Translations under genes and position numbers: made by a program
Part shown: one piece after another, positions 44,213-51,816 of the stretch
Layout of the letters: every line of letters begins with the position of its first letter
How positions within the stretch are numbered: the stretch's first letter is position 1
Notes under the pieces: model-generated
Database searches by the model: none
Seen by the model: the letters and a program-made list of their open reading frames with translations, nothing else
What the model was told of the DNA's origin: nothing
NCBI GenBank assembly: GCA_963752745.1
Contig: CAVWAK010000028.1
Location: 1 to 64,000, forward strand
DNA: 64,000 nt
Reading direction: 5' to 3'
Origin: Thiogranum sp963752745
GTDB lineage: Bacteria; Pseudomonadota; Gammaproteobacteria; DSM-19610

Positions 44213-45490
44213 TTACTTGATCTTGAAATCGCCAAGTTTCCTGTTAACAGATACGTTCTTGAGTTGTACGTATTTAGGCATGCCATCCTTTCCGTAAGGA
44301 GGATAGTCCTCACCGGCTATCAATGGCTGCAGGTATTCACGGCAGCGTTTGGTGATGCCAAAGCCATCCTTGGTGATGAAGCTCATGGGCATCATTTTTT
44401 CTACATTGGCCACGCGTGACAGCTTGGCTTCGCCGATCTTCCAGCGGTAGGGTTTGTTCGAGGTGCGCACTATGGTCGGCATCACCGAGTTCTTGCCCTT
44501 GAGCGCCAGTTCCACGGCAGATTTACCCAATGCGTAGGCCTGTTCCACGTCCGACTTGCTGGAGATGTGACGAGCTGCGCGCTGCAGGTAGTCGGCGACG
44601 GCCCAGTGGTACTTGTAGCCCAGCTTGTCACGAATCAGTCCGGCGATAACCGGTGCAACACCACCCAGCTGGGCGTGACCGAAGGCATCTTTCAGGCCCT
44701 GGTCGGCGAGGAACTTGCCGGAGCGGTCGTGAACGCCTTCAGAGACCACGATAGAGCAGTAGCCATACTGGTTGACCTTTTCCTTGACCTTTTCGAGGAA
44801 CCTGGTCTGGCTGAAAGGTACTTCGGGGAACAGCACGACAATCGGCAGATCGCAGTCTTCGGTGGTGGCCATTGCGCCTGCAGCGGCAATCCAGCCGGCA
44901 TGGCGCCCCATGACTTCGAGGACAAAAATCTTGGTTGAGGTGGCGCACATGGAGGCTACATCGAAGCTGGCCTCTTTTGTTGATACCGCGATGTACTTGG
45001 CTACCGAGCCAAAGCCCGGGCAGTTATCGGTGATCGGCAGGTCGTTATCCACCGTCTTGGGAACGTGGATGGCCTGGATCGGGTAGCCCATGGTTTTCGA
45101 CAGCTGGGAGACTTTCAGGCAGGTGTCAGCAGAGTCGCCGCCACCGTTATAAAAGAAATAGCCGATATTGTGTGCCGCGAAGACTTCGATCAGGCGTTCG
45201 TATTCACGCTTGTTGGCTTCCAGGCTTTTCATCTTGTAGCGACACGAGCCAAAGGCACCCGACGGTGTATGGCGCAGCGCGGCAATCGCGCGGGCGGATT
45301 CCTTGCTGGTATCGATCAGGTCTTCGGTGAGGGCGCCAATGATGCCGTTACGGCCGGCCAGAACTTTGCCGATCTTGTCCTTGTGCTGGCGTGCGGTTTC
45401 GATCACGCCGCAGGCGCTGGCATTGATAACTGCCGTGACGCCGCCGGACTGGGCGTAAAAGGCATTCTTCTTTCCTTTGGATTTTGCCAT
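44213..45490 (-). CDS. pfp: Pyrophosphate-type 6-phosphofructokinase
   Basis: Reversibly phosphorylates fructose 6-phosphate using PPi rather than ATP. It has 425 residues. Motifs are YAQSGGVTAVINAS, GRNGIIGAL, FFYNGGGDSADTC, IHVPKTVDNDLPITD and VEVMGRHAGW-type LEVMGRHAGWIAAA. Known pattern: ATP enzymes carry GGDGS and PGTIDND, whereas PPi enzymes replace the former and have Lys in PKT-DND, as here. A strong ribosome site (CCAGGAG) precedes the ATG. The clustering with hppA matches Methylococcus, in which the two genes are co-transcribed. It may also act on sedoheptulose 7-phosphate or ribulose 5-phosphate, as in that group. Confidence 0.93.
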   Translation of the reverse strand: MAKSKGKKNAFYAQSGGVTAVINASACGVIETARQHKDKIGKVLAGRNGIIGALTEDLIDTSKESARAIAALRHTPSGAFGSCRYKMKSLEANKREYERLIEVFAAHNIGYFFYNGGGDSADTCLKVSQLSKTMGYPIQAIHVPKTVDNDLPITDNCPGFGSVAKYIAVSTKEASFDVASMCATSTKIFVLEVMGRHAGWIAAAGAMATTEDCDLPIVVLFPEVPFSQTRFLEKVKEKVNQYGYCSIVVSEGVHDRSGKFLADQGLKDAFGHAQLGGVAPVIAGLIRDKLGYKYHWAVADYLQRAARHISSKSDVEQAYALGKSAVELALKGKNSVMPTIVRTSNKPYRWKIGEAKLSRVANVEKMMPMSFITKDGFGITKRCREYLQPLIAGEDYPPYGKDGMPKYVQLKNVSVNRKLGDFKIK

Positions 45491-45517
45491 CAGAATACTC
45501 CTGGTAAGCTGGTTTAT

Positions 45518-45871
45518 TTAATTCGGGTTGTCTTCTGCGCGCTCTTTGACGTGGTGATCCGCCTGCACCTGCAGAAGCGTGACAATACACTCGGTAAGGT
45601 CGTCATAGGTTTCTGTGCCGGTGCCGTACTGCTGATGAACACGGTAGAAAAACTGGCAGCGGAAGCGGTTGTCTCCGACTTTGACTATCACAAAATGACA
45701 GCCTTCCTTCTCCCAGTACAGCGTGGGGCAGGGGACCAGTTCGGTGCGGCTTTTGTCGAGTCGCATTTCCGTTTCGGCGAATTGTATGTCCGGGGCGCTG
45801 CCGTAGCGCTCTTCCAGGGTGGACTTCACAATCCACATATCGCTGTCTGAAAATTCGGGGATTTTGCTCAT
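45518..45871 (-). CDS. Hypothetical protein upstream of pfp
   Basis: 117 residues from ATG 45871 (MSKIPEFSDSDMWIVKSTLEERYG). The sequence is acidic and soluble, with TELVPCPTLYWEKEGCHFVIVKVGDNRFRCQFFYR in the middle and three Cys residues. I do not recognise a domain, though the composition looks like a conserved gammaproteobacterial family of unknown function. It lies 27 bp upstream of pfp on the same strand and is probably its first operon partner. An upstream ATG at 45919 is less likely. Confidence 0.7.
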   Translation of the reverse strand: MSKIPEFSDSDMWIVKSTLEERYGSAPDIQFAETEMRLDKSRTELVPCPTLYWEKEGCHFVIVKVGDNRFRCQFFYRVHQQYGTGTETYDDLTECIVTLLQVQADHHVKERAEDNPN

Positions 45872-46120
45872 TATTCCGGCTGTCCGGTTCCTGCCGAGTT
45901 CAAAAAGGCGCCCAAGCATAGAGCAAAAAGCAATAAAATTCAGGTGCTTTGTTTGACTGGGCTTGTTGCAGGCGGTAGCTTAATGACTGTTCTGGTATTC
46001 AGCCATGTAAAAGTTTGAATATCCCTATGAAAAAACTTTTATTGCCGAAGTTACCCTTTTGGCGCAGTATCCGGGGTATTTCTTAATAAAAATCAATGAC
46101 AAAGCGAGCATAATATCAGC

Positions 46121-47344
46121 ATGAGGATCGTACTCTTAGGCGCGCCGGGTAGTGGCAAGGGCACACAGGGGCACCGGCTGGCAGCGCAATACAAGATCCC
46201 TGAAATATCGACGGGTGACCTGTTACGCGAGGCGGTGGCGGCGGGTACCCCGTTGGGACGGGCGGCCAAGGCGGTTATGGATGCCGGCCAGCTGGTGTCG
46301 GATGAAATTGTTCTGGGGGTGATCCGCGAGCGTCTCGGTAAAGCCGATGCGCGCAAGGGTTTTATTCTCGATGGCTTCCCGCGTAATGACGCGCAGGCCG
46401 AGCAACTGGATGAGATTCTCGACCAGCTCGGGCAGCCGATTGACCTGGCGGTGGTAATACATGTCGACGTCGACATGATACTGCAGCGTTTGTTGGGGCG
46501 CCGTACCTGTGTGTCCTGCGGCACCAGCTACAATATCTTTTCAGCGCCGCCACGCATGGACGACAGCTGTGACGAATGTGGCGGCCGGTTGAAACGCAGA
46601 GCTGATGATAATGAGGAAACCATCGGCAACCGCTTGCGTATCTATGAGATGCAGACAGCGCCGGTGATCGAGCGTTACCGTGAGCAGAACCGGTTGCGCG
46701 TGGTGCAGGGTATCGGTGAAATCGAGACTGTTTTCACCGCGGTCAAAAAAGTGATCGAGGAAGCGCGCGCGAGTTTTGGTAGCGATCGGTCAGCTGCGAT
46801 TCGCCAGGCGGTGGCTCGCAAGCAGACAGTGCAACAAACGCCAGGCAGATCAAAATCTGCGGCTGCCACTAAAACCGTTGCCGGTGCAGCAGCTGCGAAA
46901 AGCGCCGGCAAAGTGGCCGCTAAAAAGGCTGCTGACAGCAAGACAAAATCAGCCGGGAAGCCGGGCGCTGTAAAAAAAGCCGCTGCAAAGAAAACCGCAG
47001 CAGGCAAGAAAAAAGCGGTCGCCGGGAAGAAAGTTGCGGTGAAGAAAAAAGCGGTTACCAGGAAAAAGGCCGTGAGCAAAAAGAAGGCCGCAGTAAAGAA
47101 AAAGGTGGTAGCCAAAAAAGTCACTGTGAAGAAGAAAACCGCTGCTAAAAAGAAGGTCGCCAGCAAGAAAAAAGTTGTGAAGAAAACCGCTGCCAGGAAG
47201 CCGCCGGCGAAAAAGAAGGTGGTGAAGAAAAAACCGGTTGCCAAAAAGAAGGTGGCAAAAAAGAAATCACCTGCCAAAAGACCGGCGAGCAAGAAGGCTG
47301 CGAAGAAGAAGCCGGCCGGGAAAAAGGGCCAGCGGCGGCGTTAG
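46121..47344 (+). CDS. adk: Adenylate kinase with lysine-rich histone-H1-like C-terminal tail
   Basis: 407 residues. Residues 1 to about 216 are a complete adenylate kinase: Walker A GAPGSGKGT (7-15), STGDLLREAV, LDGFPRNDAQAEQL, and a zinc-binding LID with Cys 130, 133, 150 and 153 (CVSC and CDEC). Residues about 223-407 form a low-complexity tail of Lys, Ala and Val with some Pro, Ser, Thr and Arg (units such as AAKKTAAGKKKAV), ending KKGQRRR. The tail resembles histone H1-like AlgP/HctB proteins and should bind DNA or other polyanions. The frame stays open through 560 bp of A-rich repeats, which argues that the fusion is real. It stands alone, behind 200 bp of AT-rich DNA. Confidence 0.93.
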   Translation: MRIVLLGAPGSGKGTQGHRLAAQYKIPEISTGDLLREAVAAGTPLGRAAKAVMDAGQLVSDEIVLGVIRERLGKADARKGFILDGFPRNDAQAEQLDEILDQLGQPIDLAVVIHVDVDMILQRLLGRRTCVSCGTSYNIFSAPPRMDDSCDECGGRLKRRADDNEETIGNRLRIYEMQTAPVIERYREQNRLRVVQGIGEIETVFTAVKKVIEEARASFGSDRSAAIRQAVARKQTVQQTPGRSKSAAATKTVAGAAAAKSAGKVAAKKAADSKTKSAGKPGAVKKAAAKKTAAGKKKAVAGKKVAVKKKAVTRKKAVSKKKAAVKKKVVAKKVTVKKKTAAKKKVASKKKVVKKTAARKPPAKKKVVKKKPVAKKKVAKKKSPAKRPASKKAAKKKPAGKKGQRRR

Positions 47345-47361
47345 TAGCAGAAAAACGGAAA

Positions 47362-48588
47362 CTAGTTGCTGCGCAGCGTCACCAGGCCGGGTATCTGCCG
47401 GGCGATTGTTTCGGGGAGCTGATATTCCGACATGACCTGCTGACGATTAGCCACCGGCCAGTGGCAGCGAGCCTGTCCAAGTAGTACGTCGTACTGTCTT
47501 AGTTGTCCCCGGTCTGCAGCGCTGATCTCGCTGGCGAGCAGAAATTCCCAGTAGCGTGTGCGTGTTTCACCAAAACGCTGGCTGATGTAGGTACGATGAC
47601 GATGATAACGACGCGCCCGGGTGTACAAATCCTTCTGCCAGTGGGAGCTGTAATCTTCTATTTGCAGCTGTCTGAGGTGGCTTCGCTCTATGCCGACGCA
47701 GATATCGGATAGCAACGGCACACTGTGGCGCTCGGGTAGCTGTTGCCGGTGCCACTGGTGGCTGAGGCCACCAGAATTGCTACGTCCCCTGACCTGTAGC
47801 CAGGCGAACCCCTCTTCATGCAGCAGGTGTTCAATGTGTTGAAACAGTGCAGGGTAGGAAGATTCGGTAAATTGCTCGACAAAGCCGCTGGCCAGAATGC
47901 GGTCAAAGCGGCCCCGGCATTGATGAAAGCTGCCCAGACGGTAATGGATCTGGCTGTCCAGACCGCGCCGGCGAGCTTCGCTGTGGGCATACTGTAGCTG
48001 CTCGCGACTTGCAACCATGGCCGTGACACGCACCCCGAAATGTTCGGCCAGAAACAGCGGTAGCGCACCCCATCCGGCGTTCAAATCGAGCAGATGGTGG
48101 TGGTCGTTCAATTGCAGGCGATCGGCCAGCTGTTGGGCGGTAACGCGCTGTGCCTGCTCGGTGGTGGTGCCGGCTTCGCTATACCGGGCGCAGTGGTGAA
48201 ACAGGGCATCACCGAGACAGGTGCGAGACAGCCACGGGCTGAAGTCCTGCCAGTGAGTCCGTGTTGAGCGTTTGCGTAACTGCGGTAGCCGGGCGCGGAG
48301 TCGACGTAGACAGGGGCGACTGTCGAGCAGGCCAGGCATGGATTGCCTGGGTACCAGTGTCGTGATCAGGTCGCTGAGGTGGATAGAATCAATATCCCAT
48401 TCACCATTGACATAACTGCGACCAAGATTCAGCTCCGGTAGTCGATTGATGGCGTGCAGGGTGTGAGGGTGATGAATATGCCAGTCGATCTGTGGCCCTT
48501 GGTGGCCCAGGCGCAGAACCTGTCCCTCCGGCTGATGGATATTCAGCCGGATATCGTTAATGCACTCCTCAAGCTTGCTCAACTCCAT
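47362..48588 (-). CDS. Divergent cyclopropane-fatty-acid-synthase-like methyltransferase
   Basis: 408 residues from ATG 48588. The SAM site reads LLDLNAGWGALPLFLAEHFG, followed by VTAMVASREQLQYAHSEARRRG and FDRILASGFVEQFTESSYPALF, the counterpart of the FDRIVS-G-FEH segment of CFA synthases. The His of that segment is Gln here, and the region with the other bicarbonate-site residues is poorly conserved. The N-terminal part (LNLGRSYVNGEWDID) fits the CFA N-domain. It may methylate a lipid, but loss of key residues makes the exact reaction uncertain. It converges with adk. Confidence 0.8.
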   Translation of the reverse strand: MELSKLEECINDIRLNIHQPEGQVLRLGHQGPQIDWHIHHPHTLHAINRLPELNLGRSYVNGEWDIDSIHLSDLITTLVPRQSMPGLLDSRPCLRRLRARLPQLRKRSTRTHWQDFSPWLSRTCLGDALFHHCARYSEAGTTTEQAQRVTAQQLADRLQLNDHHHLLDLNAGWGALPLFLAEHFGVRVTAMVASREQLQYAHSEARRRGLDSQIHYRLGSFHQCRGRFDRILASGFVEQFTESSYPALFQHIEHLLHEEGFAWLQVRGRSNSGGLSHQWHRQQLPERHSVPLLSDICVGIERSHLRQLQIEDYSSHWQKDLYTRARRYHRHRTYISQRFGETRTRYWEFLLASEISAADRGQLRQYDVLLGQARCHWPVANRQQVMSEYQLPETIARQIPGLVTLRSN

Positions 48589-48687
48589 TATGCTCACCTT
48601 ATACTTAATACTTATAATTGCGAACAGGAATTCTGGCTTAAACAATAGACGGGCCTGGCAGGCTTGTAAAGAAAGCGTGACAATGTG

Positions 48688-49227
48688 ATGCAAACAACCG
48701 GTGTGGCCTGGCTGCGATCCTGGCTTGAACAATTGCTGTTGCGGCGTGCGCCGCAGGATGACAGGCTGTCACACAGCGTGCTTGGCCTGGCTCTGGCAGC
48801 TTACCTGCTAATAGATCTGTTGCAGTCGCTTGCCAGTTCGGTGTTCACTGTGGGCGTTGCAATGTCGCTGGTAGACACAGTGCTGCTGATGCTGTTCGTC
48901 TGGCTGGTACTTTCTGTTGCGGGCAAAGGTGTGCGCCTGGTCCAGACATTGACTGCGCTTGCGGGGACCGGGGCGTTGCTGGGCCTGATCGGGCTACCCC
49001 TGGTTCAGCAGGCTGCGCAGGCACACAGGATTGAAGCGGGCCCGTCTTCGGCAATGGTGCTTGCATGGCTGGCGCTGCTGGCGTGGAGTATCGCCGTACA
49101 GGCGCATATTTTCCGCCACGCGTTGTCGACCCGCTATGGTATTGGCCTGTTGCTGGCTGGCGCGCACACAATTCTGGCAATCGCCATACTGGAGTCACTG
49201 TTTCCGCGGGTTATCGAAGGAAGTTAG
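48688..49227 (+). CDS. Hypothetical membrane protein
   Basis: 179 residues from ATG 48688; GTG 48685 is an alternative. Four or five hydrophobic helices are visible, for example LGLALAAYLLIDLLQSL, LVDTVLLMLFVWLVLSVAG and GIGLLLAGAHTILAIAILES. There is no charged catalytic motif and no signal peptide. I do not recognise the family; similar Yip1-like membrane proteins sit beside mpl in other gammaproteobacteria, which is suggestive only. It lies 12 bp upstream of mpl. Confidence 0.7.
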   Translation: MQTTGVAWLRSWLEQLLLRRAPQDDRLSHSVLGLALAAYLLIDLLQSLASSVFTVGVAMSLVDTVLLMLFVWLVLSVAGKGVRLVQTLTALAGTGALLGLIGLPLVQQAAQAHRIEAGPSSAMVLAWLALLAWSIAVQAHIFRHALSTRYGIGLLLAGAHTILAIAILESLFPRVIEGS

Positions 49228-49239
49228 TTTAAAGATACG

Positions 49240-50607
49240 ATGAAAATTCACATACTGGGTATTTGCGGTACTTTCATGGGTGGGCTGGCATTGCTGGCAA
49301 GGGAGTCGGGCGTCGAGGTCGAGGGCTCCGATGCCAATGTGTATCCTCCCATGAGTACGCAGTTGGAGGCGCAGGGTATCAGTCTGAAGCAGGACTATCG
49401 TGCCGGGCACCTCGAGCCTGCGCCCGACCAGGTGGTCGTTGGCAATGCCATGAGCCGCGGTAATGAGGCGGTCGAGCACGTGCTCGACCGCGGGTTGCGT
49501 TATACGTCCGGACCGCAATGGTTATCCGAACATATACTCCAGGATCGCTGGGTGCTTGCCGTGGCCGGTACCCACGGCAAGACGACCACGGCCAGTATGC
49601 TGGCCTGGATTCTCGAAGACGCCGGATTGAAACCAGGCTTTCTGATCGGCGGCGTTCCAAACAATTTCGGGCTGTCCGCACGGCTTGGGGAGTCACCATT
49701 CTTTGTTATCGAGGCCGACGAATATGACACGGCATTTTTTGACAAGCGCTCCAAGTTTCTGCACTACCGGCCGCGCACCCTGATATTGAACAACCTCGAG
49801 TATGATCACGCGGATATTTTTCCGGACCTGGCGTCTATTCAGCGACAGTTTCACCACCTGTTGCGCATTGTCCCCGGCAATGGCCGTCTGCTGGTGAACG
49901 CCAATGACACCAACCTGTCCGATGTACTCGATATGGGTTGCTGGACGCCGCTGGAAACGGTGTCAGCCGCTACCTTCCCTGCGCAGTGGCAAGTGCGGCC
50001 AATAGTGGCCGATGGCAGTCACTTTGATGTTTTGCTTGACGGCGAGTCGCAGGGCGAGGTGAGCTGGTCCCAGCTCGGGGAGCACAATATGCATAATGCC
50101 CTTTCGGCCATTGCTGCAGCCCGGCATGCCGGCGTGCCGGTGGCGCAGTCGATTCAGGCTTTGTGTCGCTTCAGTGGTGTCAAACGCCGCCTGGAGATGC
50201 GCGGTGAAGTCAACGGTGTGAAGGTTTACGATGATTTCGCCCATCACCCCACCGCGATTGCCTCGACGCTCGCGGGGCTCAGTCAGCAAGGCGATGCACG
50301 CCTGCTGGCTGTACTGGAGCCACGTTCCAATACCATGCGACTGGGGATTCATCGTGAGGAACTGGCGCGTTCATTGCGCCAGGCTAATGCAGTCTGGCTG
50401 TTTCAACCCGATGACCTGTCCTGGGATCTTAACGATGTCAGTGCCGGTATGATTGTGCCTGTACATGTTTCCAGTCAACTCGATGAGCTGGTCGACTCAA
50501 TCGTCGCCGAGGCGCGCAGTGGCGATCGCCTGGTAGTGATGAGCAATGGTGGCTTCGGGGGTATTCACGAGAAGTTGTTGACTGCATTGGCCGTCGCGCA
50601 TGCATGA
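49240..50607 (+). CDS. mpl: UDP-N-acetylmuramate:tripeptide ligase Mpl
   Basis: Recycling enzyme that joins the murein tripeptide L-Ala-gamma-D-Glu-meso-DAP to UDP-MurNAc. It has 455 residues and the Mur ligase layout: N-terminal IHILGICGTFMGGLALLARE, ATP site VAGTHGKTTTASMLAWILE, IEADEYDTAFFDKRSKFLHY, NNLEYDHADIFPD and KVYDDFAHHPTAI. It shares a few bases with ubiX downstream and is part of one transcript with the membrane protein upstream. Confidence 0.97.
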   Translation: MKIHILGICGTFMGGLALLARESGVEVEGSDANVYPPMSTQLEAQGISLKQDYRAGHLEPAPDQVVVGNAMSRGNEAVEHVLDRGLRYTSGPQWLSEHILQDRWVLAVAGTHGKTTTASMLAWILEDAGLKPGFLIGGVPNNFGLSARLGESPFFVIEADEYDTAFFDKRSKFLHYRPRTLILNNLEYDHADIFPDLASIQRQFHHLLRIVPGNGRLLVNANDTNLSDVLDMGCWTPLETVSAATFPAQWQVRPIVADGSHFDVLLDGESQGEVSWSQLGEHNMHNALSAIAAARHAGVPVAQSIQALCRFSGVKRRLEMRGEVNGVKVYDDFAHHPTAIASTLAGLSQQGDARLLAVLEPRSNTMRLGIHREELARSLRQANAVWLFQPDDLSWDLNDVSAGMIVPVHVSSQLDELVDSIVAEARSGDRLVVMSNGGFGGIHEKLLTALAVAHA

Positions 50608-51211
50608 CATGAACCCGGTCGCTCTGGCTATCACCGGTGCCTCCGGTGCCGCTTATGCGCTACGCTTGCTGGAGGTTCTGCTGCAACAGGGAGAGCGCGT
50701 CGATTTGATGGTTTCCGCGCCTGGTCAGATTGTGATCAGCATGGAAACAGAACTGAAATTACCCGGGCGTCCAGCTGAAATTCAGCGTGTGCTCAGCGAA
50801 ACCTGTGCGGCTGATGAAGGCCAGTTAAGGGTATTCGGCCGCGAGGAATGGACGGCGCCCGTTGCCAGTGGCTCGAGTGCCCCGCGTGCCATGGTGGTGT
50901 GTCCGTGTACTACTGGCACGCTCGCCGGTATTGCCGCCGGCACCAGCCATAATCTGATCGAGCGGGCAGCTGACGTAGCTATCAAGGAGGGTCGTCGATT
51001 GATACTGGTGCCAAGGGAAACGCCATTCTCTGCTATTCACCTGGAAAACATGCTCAAGCTGGCACGGCTGGGCGTGGTTATCCTGCCACCCAATCCCGGC
51101 TTTTATCAGAATCCGGCGTCACTGGATGATGTGGTCGATTTTGTAGTGGCTCGTATTCTCGACCAGCTCGGTATCGAGAACGAGCTGTCACCCCGCTGGG
51201 GTTGCGACTAA
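50600..51211 (+). CDS. ubiX: Flavin prenyltransferase UbiX
   Basis: Makes prenylated FMN, the cofactor of UbiD decarboxylase in ubiquinone synthesis. It has 203 residues. Motifs are VALAITGASGAAYALRLLEVL, the phosphate loop SGSSAPRAMVVCPCTTGTLAGIA, LIERAADVAIKEGRRLILVPRETPFS and LPPNPGFYQNPASLDD. It overlaps mpl by 8 bp, a pairing common in gammaproteobacteria. The LON-domain gene follows after 5 bp. Confidence 0.96.
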   Translation: MHDMNPVALAITGASGAAYALRLLEVLLQQGERVDLMVSAPGQIVISMETELKLPGRPAEIQRVLSETCAADEGQLRVFGREEWTAPVASGSSAPRAMVVCPCTTGTLAGIAAGTSHNLIERAADVAIKEGRRLILVPRETPFSAIHLENMLKLARLGVVILPPNPGFYQNPASLDDVVDFVVARILDQLGIENELSPRWGCD

Positions 51212-51216
51212 AAGTT

Positions 51217-51816
51217 ATGCAGGATGGTGATGAAATTCCGCTGTTCCCGCTGAGCACGGTGCTGTTTCCCGGTGGGCTGTTACCGTTGCGAATTTTCGAG
51301 GCGCGCTATCTGGATATGATTAGCGAGTGTATGCGCGAGCAGAAAGGTTTTGGTGTTTGCGCTATTCGATCCGGCAGTGAAGTCGGGCGGGCAGCAAACT
51401 GTCACGACATCGGTACGCTCGCCACAGTACAGGATTTTGATCGCGGCGAGGATGGTCTGCTCGCGGTCGTGGTACGTGGTGAACGACGTTTCCGGCTGGT
51501 ACATCGGCGGGTTGAAAGCAGTCAGCTGCTCCGTGCCACGGTTGAGTGGCTGGATGACAGCGATGACGCAGCCTTGCCTGAAGCACACCAATCCATGGCG
51601 ACATTTTTAGCGCAGTTGTTAAAGCGTGCCGGTGAACCGTTTTCACAAATGGAGACGCATTTTGAAAGCTGTAACTGGGTGGCAGGACGCCTTGCCGAGT
51701 TATTACCCTTCGCGCTGGCTGACAAACAACGCCTGCTGGAAATGGATGTCGCACTCGACCGGCTGGACGTATTGTACGGAGAACTGCTGGCTGAAGAACT
51801 CAGTCATCACCGATAA
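51217..51816 (+). CDS. LON-type substrate-binding domain protein
   Basis: 199 residues from ATG 51217 (MQDGDEIPLFPLSTVLFPGG). It corresponds to the N-terminal domain of Lon protease standing alone: LRIFEARYLDMISECMREQ, GTLATVQDFDRGEDGLLAVVV and GERRFRLVHRRVESS. No protease or ATPase domain is present. Members of this family in gammaproteobacteria have no defined role. Its end overlaps the convergent DedA-PAP2 gene by 17 bp. Confidence 0.92.
   Translation: MQDGDEIPLFPLSTVLFPGGLLPLRIFEARYLDMISECMREQKGFGVCAIRSGSEVGRAANCHDIGTLATVQDFDRGEDGLLAVVVRGERRFRLVHRRVESSQLLRATVEWLDDSDDAALPEAHQSMATFLAQLLKRAGEPFSQMETHFESCNWVAGRLAELLPFALADKQRLLEMDVALDRLDVLYGELLAEELSHHR

Noticed and set aside
46675..47292. Phe/Leu/Ala-rich frame opposite the lysine-rich tail of adk, resembling a membrane protein
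   Set aside because: Reverse complement of AAA and AAG codons gives Phe and Leu. It has no signal or known domain, so the hydrophobicity is an artefact.
46776..47340. Lysine-codon repeats considered as a CRISPR or tandem-repeat array
   Set aside because: There are no regular spacers or exact repeats. The pattern follows codons of a single open frame.
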